This document shows positions 1-6,511 of a stretch of DNA of 10,980 nucleotides, piece by piece (position 1 is the first letter of the stretch; every line of letters starts with the position of its first letter). Source of the DNA: Acidobacteriota bacterium. Lineage in GTDB: Bacteria; Acidobacteriota; Terriglobia; Terriglobales; Acidobacteriaceae. Location of the stretch: NCBI GenBank assembly GCA_021778815.1, contig JAJYBW010000084.1, positions 1 to 10,980 on the forward strand. Reading direction: 5' to 3'. A program made the translations under genes and the position numbers. The notes under the pieces were generated by a model that was not told the origin of the DNA, ran no database searches, and was given only the letters and a program-made list of their open reading frames with translations.

Positions 1-211
1 GCGGTCTCTCTGTTCTGGTGCGGCCTGAATATCGGGAAACAAGAGCCAACGTGTGGCTCAAGCCTCCAGATGAACTGATTGGCTTTTTGGAGCTTTGGTT
101 GGGCAGAATATCGTCACAAATCGCTAGATGTGGAGTCTTTGAGGATATTTTGCTCTCCGAAACTGAGCAAGACTCGCCACTCAATCCTTCCAAAAGTGTT
201 GCCGCCACAGC
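1..211. other. Left-edge segment without a recognisable gene
   Basis: I see no convincing gene here. Short open frames exist on both strands (for example plus 18-233), but none has a ribosome binding site with a plausible protein, and their translations match no family I know. The segment lies downstream of the LysR remnant and the cupin gene on the minus strand, so it would be their 3' flank. The only structure I noticed is a small GC-rich dyad at 43-59. No resemblance to the flank downstream of the intact LysR stop codon is visible, so the repeated homology ends at the stop codon. Confidence 0.5.
36..59 (-). terminator. Weak terminator-like hairpin for leftward transcription
   Basis: The arms at 43-48 (GAGCCA) and 54-59 (TGGCTC) are a perfect 6-bp inverted repeat with a 5-nt loop. 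Read on the minus strand the stem is followed by TTGTTT, a poor uridine-rich tract. It could end the leftward lysR-cupin transcript about 300 nt past the cupin stop codon. The stem is short and the T tract is interrupted, so this is a tentative call. Confidence 0.25.
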
Positions 212-325
212 CTACGAACCTTTTCCCGTCTGAAAGAGAAACGGATCGCCGCGCTCGTGTGCCGTTGGCTCGAGCACTTTTAAGAACGCCAGCGAAGCAC
301 GCGATAGGCTTGCCTGCCTGTGATG
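212..325 (-). pseudogene. C-terminal remnant of a second LysR-type regulator
   Basis: On the minus strand, 37 codons plus TAG read without a gap as a diverged copy of the last 37 codons of the intact LysR gene (900-1013). By hand alignment 27 of 37 residues and about 90 of 114 bases are identical. Shared stretches include ASLAFLKV, ERGDPF and the closing KGS-stop. Ten of the differing codons are silent, so the copy probably diverged while still a working gene and was cut down later. Homology ends at the stop codon on one side. On the other side it fades between 326 and the cupin stop codon (355-357). No start codon, helix-turn-helix or effector domain remains, so it should make no functional regulator. 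It is the end of a lost paralogue that once sat beyond the cupin gene, or a scar from a duplication around it. The short length leaves some doubt, but the codon-level match is strong. Confidence 0.75.
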
Positions 326-354
326 CGCGCTCCTGAACTCCTGCCCGTTCGGAT

Positions 355-840
355 TTATTCAGGGAGTGGACCAAGAATATCGATCTTGTACTTCGCGCAA
401 AGCCTCGTCAATTTTTCCATATCAGGTGGGGCCGGCACCGGCAAAACTCGCTCCTTCGCCGGTTCCCCCATTTCTGTCATCATTCCAACAAAGCCAGTGC
501 CCGGCGTTGCCAAAATTAACATCGTCGAGGGTGCGGAACCGGTGCATCGGATTCCATGTGGAATGTTGCGCGGCAGGAAGATATATCCGCCCGGTCCGAG
601 AACCGTCTTTTTTCCATCGCAAATGAAGGTGAACTCTCCGTCCAGCACATAGAATGCCTCATCTTCGATGTGGTGGAGATGATATGGCGTGGCGTGGCCC
701 GGCCGGCTTGTTTGGTGAATCAGTGAAAACGCGCCGCCTGTCGATTCACTGGTCGCCTTGACGACCTCGAGGTTGTTGAGAAACCAGTATGCTGGGCCTT
801 CGCTGCTGGAAAGACTTTGCGGCGACAGTTCAGGAATCAC
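355..840 (-). CDS. Single-domain cupin protein (quercetinase-like)
   Basis: This 161-residue cytoplasmic protein has one cupin beta-barrel. The first motif is clear: G48-x5-H54-x-H56-x4-E61-x6-G68. The second is G84-x5-P90-x-N92-x2-H95, with Asn where the consensus has Gly. H54, H56, E61 and H95 are the expected metal ligands, so it likely binds Fe, Mn, Ni or another divalent metal. The overall look resembles small quercetin 2,3-dioxygenase-like or storage-type cupins, but the substrate cannot be told and it may be an isomerase, a dioxygenase or a binding protein. The start is GTG at 838-840, preceded on the minus strand by a strong AAGGAG with a 6-nt spacer. It follows the LysR gene on the same strand after a 59-nt gap containing an RNA-level dyad, so cotranscription is likely. 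A LysR remnant sits just beyond its stop. A link to branched-chain amino acid synthesis is not evident. Confidence 0.85.
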   Translation of the reverse strand: MIPELSPQSLSSSEGPAYWFLNNLEVVKATSESTGGAFSLIHQTSRPGHATPYHLHHIEDEAFYVLDGEFTFICDGKKTVLGPGGYIFLPRNIPHGIRCTGSAPSTMLILATPGTGFVGMMTEMGEPAKERVLPVPAPPDMEKLTRLCAKYKIDILGPLPE

Positions 841-855
841 GCGGTACTCCTTGCG

Positions 856-890
856 CCGGGACGGCTGCGCTGCCAGTTTACCTGTCCCGG
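856..890. repeat. 7-bp inverted repeat between lysR and the cupin gene
   Basis: The arms CCGGGAC (856-862) and GTCCCGG (884-890) are perfect reverse complements around a 21-nt spacer that itself holds the short dyad GGC...GCC (863-874). In the leftward transcript this would form a hairpin between the LysR stop codon and the ribosome binding site of the cupin gene. No run of T follows it on the minus strand, so it does not look like an intrinsic terminator. It may stabilise or attenuate the downstream message, or be incidental. Confidence 0.45.
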
Positions 891-899
891 AGTGCAGAT

Positions 900-1823
900 C
901 TACGAACCTTTTTCCACCTGAAAGTGAAATGGATCGCCGCGCTCCTTGGCCATCGATTCGACGACCTTTAAAAATGCCAGCGATGCATGCGACAGATTTG
1001 CCTGTCTGCGATGCACCACGCGCAGTCGGCGCTCAAACGCCAGTTCCGGCACGCGCAGCTGCACCAGTTCTCCGCGTTCAATCTCCTGGCGCGCTGTCAG
1101 CCCCGGCAATAAAGCCACGCCATTCCCCATTGCCACGAAGCGCTTGATGGCCTCCAGACTGGGCAGTTCCACCGCCATGTTCAGCGGCGTCTTGTGGCGC
1201 TGAAATGCCTGCACAACTTTCTGCCGAAGCGGCGACGGCACGTTATGTGCAACAAAATTTTCCGCTCCCAGATCGCGAATGGAAACTTGTTTGGCACGCG
1301 CCAACGGATGCCCAGGATGCATCACGAACACCAGGTCATCGCGATACACCACAATAGAGCGAACCTGCGGATCGTCCGGCCGATAGGAAACGATGCCCAA
1401 CTCGACCGAGTGCTGCAGCAGTTCTTCCGCCATGCGGCTGGCCAGCGATCGATGCACCGTCACATGAATCTGCGGAGACAGGCGACGAAACAAATCAACC
1501 ACCGGCAACAAATAAAGACAGGTATATTCGTTTGCCGCCACGTTGAGTCGGCCGCGATGCAGCGAGCGCAATTCCGACAACGCTGTTGTGGCCTCGCCGC
1601 GCAGGTTCAGCAGTCTCTCCGCATACTCCCGCAGCAGTTCGCCGGCAGCGGTCAGCGTGGCATCGCGCGCGGCACGGTCAAACAACACCTCATCCATCTC
1701 CACTTCAAGCTTGCGGATTACCTGACTCACGGCCGGTTGCGTTCGATGCAATTTGACCGCAGCGCGAGAAAAGCTCTTCTCTTCCGCCACCGCCATAAAG
1801 GTTTCCAGCTGAAACAGGTCCAT
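900..1823 (-). CDS. LysR-family transcriptional regulator
   Basis: This 307-residue protein has the usual LysR size and layout. Residues 1-60 form the winged helix-turn-helix; the core FSRAAVKLHRTQPAVSQVIR (18-37) is a typical LysR signature. A linker helix follows (about 60-88), then the two-lobed periplasmic-binding-protein-like effector domain (about 90-295). The ATG at 1821-1823 is preceded by AAGGA with a 7-nt gap. It is transcribed away from leuA across a 139-bp spacer full of inverted repeats, the classic position for a LysR regulator that controls its divergent neighbour and itself. I infer control of the leu-ilv operon, with a pathway intermediate or 2-oxo acid as a possible effector, as for IlvY in enterobacteria. 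Sequence alone does not show that this is an IlvY or LeuO orthologue, so no symbol is given. It could instead serve only the cupin gene downstream. Its last 37 codons are echoed by the remnant at 212-325. Confidence 0.93.
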   Translation of the reverse strand: MDLFQLETFMAVAEEKSFSRAAVKLHRTQPAVSQVIRKLEVEMDEVLFDRAARDATLTAAGELLREYAERLLNLRGEATTALSELRSLHRGRLNVAANEYTCLYLLPVVDLFRRLSPQIHVTVHRSLASRMAEELLQHSVELGIVSYRPDDPQVRSIVVYRDDLVFVMHPGHPLARAKQVSIRDLGAENFVAHNVPSPLRQKVVQAFQRHKTPLNMAVELPSLEAIKRFVAMGNGVALLPGLTARQEIERGELVQLRVPELAFERRLRVVHRRQANLSHASLAFLKVVESMAKERGDPFHFQVEKGS

Positions 1824-1871
1824 CGGGGTGTCCTTATACAGCGCGAGGCCGCCGCCCCATTAATAATATAT

Positions 1872-1919
1872 TCTAATACTTACAGAAGTTTACATTAGAT
1901 AACTTTATGATAATGTAAG
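1872..1919. promoter_or_regulatory. Cluster of inverted repeats, probable LysR operator
   Basis: Between the divergent genes, TTACATTA (1890-1897) and TAATGTAA (1911-1918) are perfect 8-bp inverted arms 13 bp apart. Nested between them is a second dyad, ATAA-CT-TTAT (1899-1908). A third pair, TCTAAT (1872-1877) and ATTAGA (1894-1899), overlaps the left arm. The pentamer TTACA also recurs directly at 1880-1884 and 1890-1894, one helical turn apart. LysR regulators bind AT-rich interrupted dyads of the T-N11-A type, often a recognition site plus a nearby activation site, so this cluster fits a binding region for the adjacent regulator. Binding by that protein is inferred. Confidence 0.6.
1885..1914 (+). 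promoter_or_regulatory. Candidate leuA operon promoter with weak -35
   Basis: GATAAT at 1909-1914 matches the sigma-70 -10 consensus in five of six positions. At the proper distance upstream (about 1886-1891) there is only AAGTTT, a poor -35; TTTACA at 1889-1894 is better but sits 14 bp away. A good -10 with a poor -35 suits an activator-dependent promoter, and it overlaps the inverted-repeat cluster. Transcription would start near 1920, giving a leader of roughly 40 nt. Tentative. Confidence 0.35.
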
Positions 1920-1962
1920 AGAACAAAGGCTGTTTCCACTTCGCCGCCCATAAGGTGACTAC

Positions 1963-3183
1963 ATGAGCCAGAACCAAATCTATTTCTTCGATACCACCCT
2001 CCGCGACGGTGAACAATCGCCCGGCTGCAGCATGTATACGACAGAAAAGGTTCGACTGGCCAAGCAATTGGAGTCGCTTGGCGTCGACGTCATTGAAGCC
2101 GGCTTCGCGATCGCCTCCGAAGGCGACTTCGCTTCTGTCCGCCAGGTGGCGCATGAAGTGAAGGGACCGCGCATCTGTTCCCTGTCGCGCGCCAAGGAAG
2201 AAGATATCGTCGCCGCCGCCCGCGCATTGGAGCCCGCAGCCAAGTCCCGTATTCACATTTTTCTCGCCAGTTCTGACATTCACTTGGAATACAAACTGCA
2301 AATCTCTCGTGAGCAGGCGCTGGAATTGGCCGATAAATCCGTTCGCATGGCCCGCAATTACGTCGACGACGTTGAGTTCTCCCCGGAAGACGCCTCTCGA
2401 TCCGACAGAAATTTTCTGTGCGAAATGGTTCAGGTTGCGGTTGATGCCGGAGCCACTGTCATCAACCTGCCCGATACCGTGGGATATACCGTCCCTCACG
2501 AATATGCTTCCATGTTCCGCCTAATGAAGGAGCGCATTCGCGGTGCCGAAAACATCGTGTTCTCCAGCCACTGCCATAACGATCTCGGCCTGGCCGTCGC
2601 GAATAGCCTGGCAGCGCTGGAAGCAGGCGCGCGGCAAGTGGAATGCACCATCAATGGCATCGGAGAGCGGGCGGGTAATGCTGCTCTGGAGGAATTGGCG
2701 GCCGCGATGCACGTGCGCCAGGATCAATTGCCATTCCACCACAATCTCGATCTGAAGCAGCTCTACCCCACCAGCCAAATGTTGAGTGAGGTGATAACCT
2801 TTGCGCCCGCACCGAATAAAGCTGTTGTCGGAAGCAACGCTTTTTCGCACGAAGCCGGTATTCATCAACACGGCGTCATGTCCAATCCTCTATGCTATGA
2901 AATTATGACCCCATCGCAGGTGGGAGTACCTGCGAACAAGATGGTTCTGGGAAAGCATTCCGGACGTCGCGCGTTGAATCATCGTCTGAAGGAACTGGGC
3001 TATAGTTTGAGCCGCCCAGATCTGGATTTGGCCTACGAGCGATTTATCGAAGTCGCAGACCGCAAGAAATCTGTCTTCGATCAGGACCTGGTCAGCATTA
3101 TGCTGACCCATCTGCGCCAGTCGCCAAACCTGGGCCAGCATGGTTCGTCTGGTTCCTCCGCTGTCGCTGCCCCACAGCCGTGA
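1963..3183 (+). CDS. leuA: 2-isopropylmalate synthase, lacking regulatory domain
   Basis: This enzyme condenses acetyl-CoA with 2-oxoisovalerate to 2-isopropylmalate, the first committed step of leucine synthesis. The TIM-barrel catalytic domain (about 4-275) starts with FDTTLRDGEQ (9-18; R14, D15 catalytic and metal-binding) and carries the metal-binding HCHND (H203, H205) and NGIGERAGN (231-239). The following linker part has SHEAGIHQHG, YEIMTP and LGKHSGR, as in genuine LeuA. The protein is 406 residues, against about 510-525 for ordinary LeuA. It stops soon after VFDQDL (371-376) in a Gly/Ser/Ala-rich tail, so the C-terminal leucine-binding domain is missing. The 88-bp gap to leuB cannot hold it, and I see no frameshifted remains. 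The ATG follows AAGGTGA with a 4-nt spacer. It is first in the operon, just after the operator region. Homocitrate or citramalate synthase are less likely alternatives, because the motifs and leuBCD neighbours favour LeuA. Confidence 0.93.
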   Translation: MSQNQIYFFDTTLRDGEQSPGCSMYTTEKVRLAKQLESLGVDVIEAGFAIASEGDFASVRQVAHEVKGPRICSLSRAKEEDIVAAARALEPAAKSRIHIFLASSDIHLEYKLQISREQALELADKSVRMARNYVDDVEFSPEDASRSDRNFLCEMVQVAVDAGATVINLPDTVGYTVPHEYASMFRLMKERIRGAENIVFSSHCHNDLGLAVANSLAALEAGARQVECTINGIGERAGNAALEELAAAMHVRQDQLPFHHNLDLKQLYPTSQMLSEVITFAPAPNKAVVGSNAFSHEAGIHQHGVMSNPLCYEIMTPSQVGVPANKMVLGKHSGRRALNHRLKELGYSLSRPDLDLAYERFIEVADRKKSVFDQDLVSIMLTHLRQSPNLGQHGSSGSSAVAAPQP

Positions 3184-3271
3184 CGCGGTTGCCGCACAAG
3201 ATCGCCACCAACCGACAACGGACAATTTGGCCGCGCATTGAACGCCAGGCCCACTAACGCAGGAGTTTTGA

Positions 3272-4387
3272 ATGGCAACAGAAGTCAAGGTCACACTGGT
3301 TCCCGGAGACGGGATTGGTCCCGAAGTCACCCACGAAACGGTTGTAATCCTGGAAGCCATCAGCCAGTGGAGCGGCTCCGTGTTTCATTTCACTGAGAAG
3401 CCAATCGGCGGTATTGCCATTCGTCAGCAGGGATCTCCCTTACCTCTGGCAACGTTGGAAGCAGCCTTGGATAGTGACGCGGTTCTGTTAGGCGCCGTAG
3501 GTGGGAACGAATTCAATTCCCTGCCGCCGGATAAACGCCCGGAAGCCGGCCTGCTGCAGTTGCGGCAAGCGTTGGGCGGTTTTGCGAATCTGCGCCCCTC
3601 AGTGGCGTATGCCCCGCTGAGCAACAATTCTCCGCTGCGTCCTGAAGTGACGAACGGTGCCGACATTCTATTTGTGCGCGAGCTATTGGGTGGCTTGTAC
3701 TTTGGTACGCCGCGCTCCTGGGATCGCGAAACCGGCGTTGCACTCAACACTATGATCTACAGCCGCGAAGAAGTGATCCGGGTGGCCCGCATCGCATTTG
3801 AATTGGCGCAAAAGCGTCGTCACAAAGTCACTTCGGTCGACAAGGCGAACGTACTGGAGGTTTCCCAGCTCTGGCGCGCCACGGTGACGGAGATTGCCGC
3901 GGAATATCCCGACGTCACGCTGGAACATCAATACGTCGACGCCTGCGCGATGCACTTGATGAATACTCCGCGCAATTTTGATGTGGTGCTTACGGAAAAT
4001 CTGTTCGGCGACATTCTGTCCGATGAAGCCGCGGTGATTACCGGCTCACTTGGAATGCTGCCCTCAGCAACGATTGGCGGCAAAGTCAATCTATATGAAC
4101 CGGTCCATGGGTCGGCGCCGGATATTGCCGGCACCGGAAAAGCGAATCCTCTGGGCGCCATCCTGACTGGAGCGATGTTGCTGCGTCACTCCGCAGGCAT
4201 GGAACAGGAAGCGCAGGCGATTGAAACCGCCGTGCAACGTGTATTGGCCGCCGGCTATCGTACCGCCGACTTGGCTCGCACCAATCAACCCGATCAACAA
4301 ATTGTCAGCACCAGGGAGATGGGGAAACACGTCTTCGAAGTGCTGAACGAAATCATCGATTGCAACCAGGCGATGCACGCGGTTTAG
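3272..4387 (+). CDS. leuB: 3-isopropylmalate dehydrogenase
   Basis: This enzyme oxidises and decarboxylates 3-isopropylmalate to 2-oxoisocaproate with NAD+ in the cytoplasm. At 371 residues it is of normal length. The family signature is NLFGDILSDEAAVITGSLG (243-261). Substrate and metal residues line up with the well-studied Thermus enzyme: R98, R108, R136, Y143, K191, D223, D247 and D251. The adenine-binding loop is EPVHGSAPDIAG (276-287). The ATG is preceded by AGGAG with a 6-nt spacer. It lies 88 bp after leuA and 73 bp before leuC, the widest gaps in the operon, though I see no terminator in either. Tartrate or isocitrate dehydrogenase relatives are ruled out in practice by the leu context and the isopropylmalate-type active site. 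Confidence 0.96.
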   Translation: MATEVKVTLVPGDGIGPEVTHETVVILEAISQWSGSVFHFTEKPIGGIAIRQQGSPLPLATLEAALDSDAVLLGAVGGNEFNSLPPDKRPEAGLLQLRQALGGFANLRPSVAYAPLSNNSPLRPEVTNGADILFVRELLGGLYFGTPRSWDRETGVALNTMIYSREEVIRVARIAFELAQKRRHKVTSVDKANVLEVSQLWRATVTEIAAEYPDVTLEHQYVDACAMHLMNTPRNFDVVLTENLFGDILSDEAAVITGSLGMLPSATIGGKVNLYEPVHGSAPDIAGTGKANPLGAILTGAMLLRHSAGMEQEAQAIETAVQRVLAAGYRTADLARTNQPDQQIVSTREMGKHVFEVLNEIIDCNQAMHAV

Positions 4388-4460
4388 TTTTTCTCGAAGC
4401 ATTATCCATCGCGAATCAGAGTCTCTATCACTGCAACCACGCACCTCACAGCGAAAGAAT

Positions 4461-5879
4461 ATGGCCAATAAAAATACACTTTTTCAGAACATCTGGGACG
4501 CCCACATCGTCACCGAACCGGTTGGCGAGCCGGCCCTGCTCTACATTGATCTGCATTTGATCCATGAAGTCACTTCCCCGCAGGCCTTTGAGGGACTCCG
4601 CCTGGCCGATCGCAGCGTTCGCCGTCCTGATCGCTCTGTCGCAACCGTCGACCACAATGTACCCACAATTGCCGCAGATCGACTGATCATTCAGGACGCC
4701 ATTGCGTCGAAACAGATTGAGACCCTTCGCCGCAACTGCAAAGAATTCGGCATTGAACTGTTCGACGTGGACTCAAAGCAGCAAGGCATCGTGCACATCA
4801 TTGGCCCGGAACTGGGATTCACCAAACCCGGCATGACCATTGTGTGCGGCGACAGCCATACCAGCACCCACGGCGCCTTCGGAGCGCTGGCCTTCGGCAT
4901 CGGCACCAGCGAAGTGGAACATGTGCTGGCCACGCAATGCCTGCCGCAATCGAAACCGAAAACCTTCCGCATTTCCGTCGAGGGTGAACTTCCGCCCGCG
5001 GTCACTGCGAAGGATATTGCGCTCGGCATCATTGGCCGCATCGGCACCGACGGCGCGACAGGCTACGTTGTCGAGTACGCGGGCTCGGCCATTCGCTCGC
5101 TTTCCATGGAAGGCCGCATGACGGTCTGCAACATGAGCATCGAATCAGGCGCACGCGCCGGCATGATCGCCCCAGATGAAACGACCTTTGCCTATCTCAA
5201 GGATCGTCCAGAATCGCCCAAGGGAAAACACTGGGACGAGGCCGTCGAACATTGGAAGTCACTGCCCTCCGCTCCCGATGCGAAATTCGATCGCGAACTA
5301 GTCATCGACGCGAAGGATCTGACGCCATTCGTGACCTGGGGAACGCATCCCGGCATGGTGGTTTCCGTCACTGGAGCCATCCCCACGCCCGCATCGGCGC
5401 CGACCGATTCCGAGCGTCGCGCCTACGAACGAGCGCTCGAATATATGGACCTCGAACCTGGAACAAAAGTCGAGAATGTTCCCATCGACCGCGTCTTTAT
5501 TGGCTCCTGCACAAATGGCCGAATTGAGGATCTGCGCGCAGCCGCAAAAGTTGTCAGCGGATATAAAGTCAGCTCCACGGTGCGAGCCATGATCGTGCCC
5601 GGCTCCCAACAAGTAAAAGCCGAGGCGGAAAAAGAAGGCCTGGATCGCATCTTCCGCGACGCCGGATTTGAGTGGCGCGAACCCGGCTGCTCCATGTGCC
5701 TGGGCATGAATCCGGACATTCTGGAGCCCGGTGAACGCTGTGCCTCCACCAGCAATCGCAACTTTGAAGGCCGCCAGGGTCGCGGCGGAAGAACGCATCT
5801 TGTCAGTCCCGCGATGGCCGCCGCGGCCGCAATCGCCGGCCACTTTACCGATGTTCGCAATTGGGAGTTTCGCGCATAA
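4461..5879 (+). CDS. leuC: 3-isopropylmalate dehydratase large subunit
   Basis: This is the iron-sulfur subunit of isopropylmalate isomerase, which works with LeuD to convert 2- to 3-isopropylmalate through a dehydrated intermediate. At 472 residues it matches the bacterial heterodimeric form. The [4Fe-4S] ligands are visible as C350 in FIGSCTNGR and C410 and C413 in GCSMCLGMNPD. Other aconitase-family landmarks are VDHNVPT (about 63-69), GDSHTSTHGAFGALAFGIGT in the middle of the N-terminal half, and a C-terminal SNRNFEGRQG. The ATG at 4461 has only a weak purine stretch (GAAAGAAT) before it, unlike its neighbours, so translation may partly rely on ribosomes coming from leuB. LeuD follows after 2 nt, fitting one-to-one production of the two subunits. 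Confidence 0.96.
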   Translation: MANKNTLFQNIWDAHIVTEPVGEPALLYIDLHLIHEVTSPQAFEGLRLADRSVRRPDRSVATVDHNVPTIAADRLIIQDAIASKQIETLRRNCKEFGIELFDVDSKQQGIVHIIGPELGFTKPGMTIVCGDSHTSTHGAFGALAFGIGTSEVEHVLATQCLPQSKPKTFRISVEGELPPAVTAKDIALGIIGRIGTDGATGYVVEYAGSAIRSLSMEGRMTVCNMSIESGARAGMIAPDETTFAYLKDRPESPKGKHWDEAVEHWKSLPSAPDAKFDRELVIDAKDLTPFVTWGTHPGMVVSVTGAIPTPASAPTDSERRAYERALEYMDLEPGTKVENVPIDRVFIGSCTNGRIEDLRAAAKVVSGYKVSSTVRAMIVPGSQQVKAEAEKEGLDRIFRDAGFEWREPGCSMCLGMNPDILEPGERCASTSNRNFEGRQGRGGRTHLVSPAMAAAAAIAGHFTDVRNWEFRA

Positions 5880-5881
5880 CT

Positions 5882-6511
5882 ATGAAACCATTTCGCACAC
5901 TTACGTCCAAGGTCGCGCCCCTCGATCGCGTCAATGTCGATACCGACCAGATCATTCCCAAGCAGTTTTTGAAACGCATTGAGCGCACCGGCTATGGTGA
6001 GTTTCTATTTTTCGATTGGCGTCGAGGCGCGGACGGCGCACCCAATCCGGAGTTTTCCTTGAACCAGCCGCATCATCAGGGCGCGGAAATTCTGGTCGCT
6101 GGTCGCAACTTCGGTTGCGGCTCCTCCCGCGAGCATGCCGCCTGGGCGCTCAGCGACTTTGGCTTTCGCTGCGTCATTGCTCCCAGCTTCGCCGACATTT
6201 TTTATTCCAACGCAGCCAAGAACGGCATTCTTCTGATCACGCTGCCTGACGAAAAAGTGGCTCTCCTTCTGGAGCGGGCCAAAGTTCCAGGTTATCTGCT
6301 GCACGTGTCGCTGGAATCACAAACCGTGAAGGACGATCTGGGCTTCGAAGAGTCATTCACCATCGATCCCTTTCGCCGCTCCTGTTTGCTCGAAGGCCTG
6401 GACGATATTGGACTGGCGATGCGGCATACCTCCGCGCTGGATGCGTATGAGAAAAAGCATGACGCCGCATTCTGGACTGCACCCAGACAATCCAAGGGAG
6501 CGAGTGCGTGA
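5882..6511 (+). CDS. leuD: 3-isopropylmalate dehydratase small subunit
   Basis: This is the small, swivelling-domain subunit of isopropylmalate isomerase, which closes over the LeuC iron-sulfur cluster and helps choose the substrate. At 209 residues it fits the E. coli-type long LeuD. Landmarks are VNVDTDQIIPKQFL (17-30) and GRNFGCGSSREH (74-85), with the conserved loop that contacts substrate. I chose ATG 5882, two bases after the leuC stop codon, because the protein then opens MKPFRTLT, as in relatives. An in-frame TTG at 5861 would add seven residues inside leuC and has no ribosome site. No close Shine-Dalgarno precedes 5882 (GGGAG is about 14 nt away), so translational coupling to leuC is likely. 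The stop codon overlaps the ilvD start codon. Confidence 0.95.
   Translation: MKPFRTLTSKVAPLDRVNVDTDQIIPKQFLKRIERTGYGEFLFFDWRRGADGAPNPEFSLNQPHHQGAEILVAGRNFGCGSSREHAAWALSDFGFRCVIAPSFADIFYSNAAKNGILLITLPDEKVALLLERAKVPGYLLHVSLESQTVKDDLGFEESFTIDPFRRSCLLEGLDDIGLAMRHTSALDAYEKKHDAAFWTAPRQSKGASA
6494..6511 (+). promoter_or_regulatory. Ribosome site that fixes the ilvD GTG start
   Basis: AAGGGAG at 6494-6500 lies 7 nt before GTG 6508-6510. The sequence GTGA (6508-6511) contains both the ilvD start codon and the leuD stop codon TGA, a 4-nt overlap typical of coupled translation. The alternative in-frame ATG at 6532 has no comparable site. Confidence 0.7.

Noticed and set aside
1194..1898. Plus-strand open frame (234 codons) opposite the LysR gene
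   Set aside because: It mirrors the LysR coding region and runs into the operator spacer; its composition (rich in Arg, His, Gln) is typical of an antisense shadow.
3186..3214. CGGTTG/CAACCG dyad after leuA as a terminator
   Set aside because: Only 6 bp with a 17-nt loop and no T tract; leuB follows with its own ribosome site, so readthrough is expected.
5861..5881. Upstream TTG start for leuD
   Set aside because: It has no ribosome site and adds seven residues absent from typical LeuD; ATG 5882 gives the normal N-terminus.
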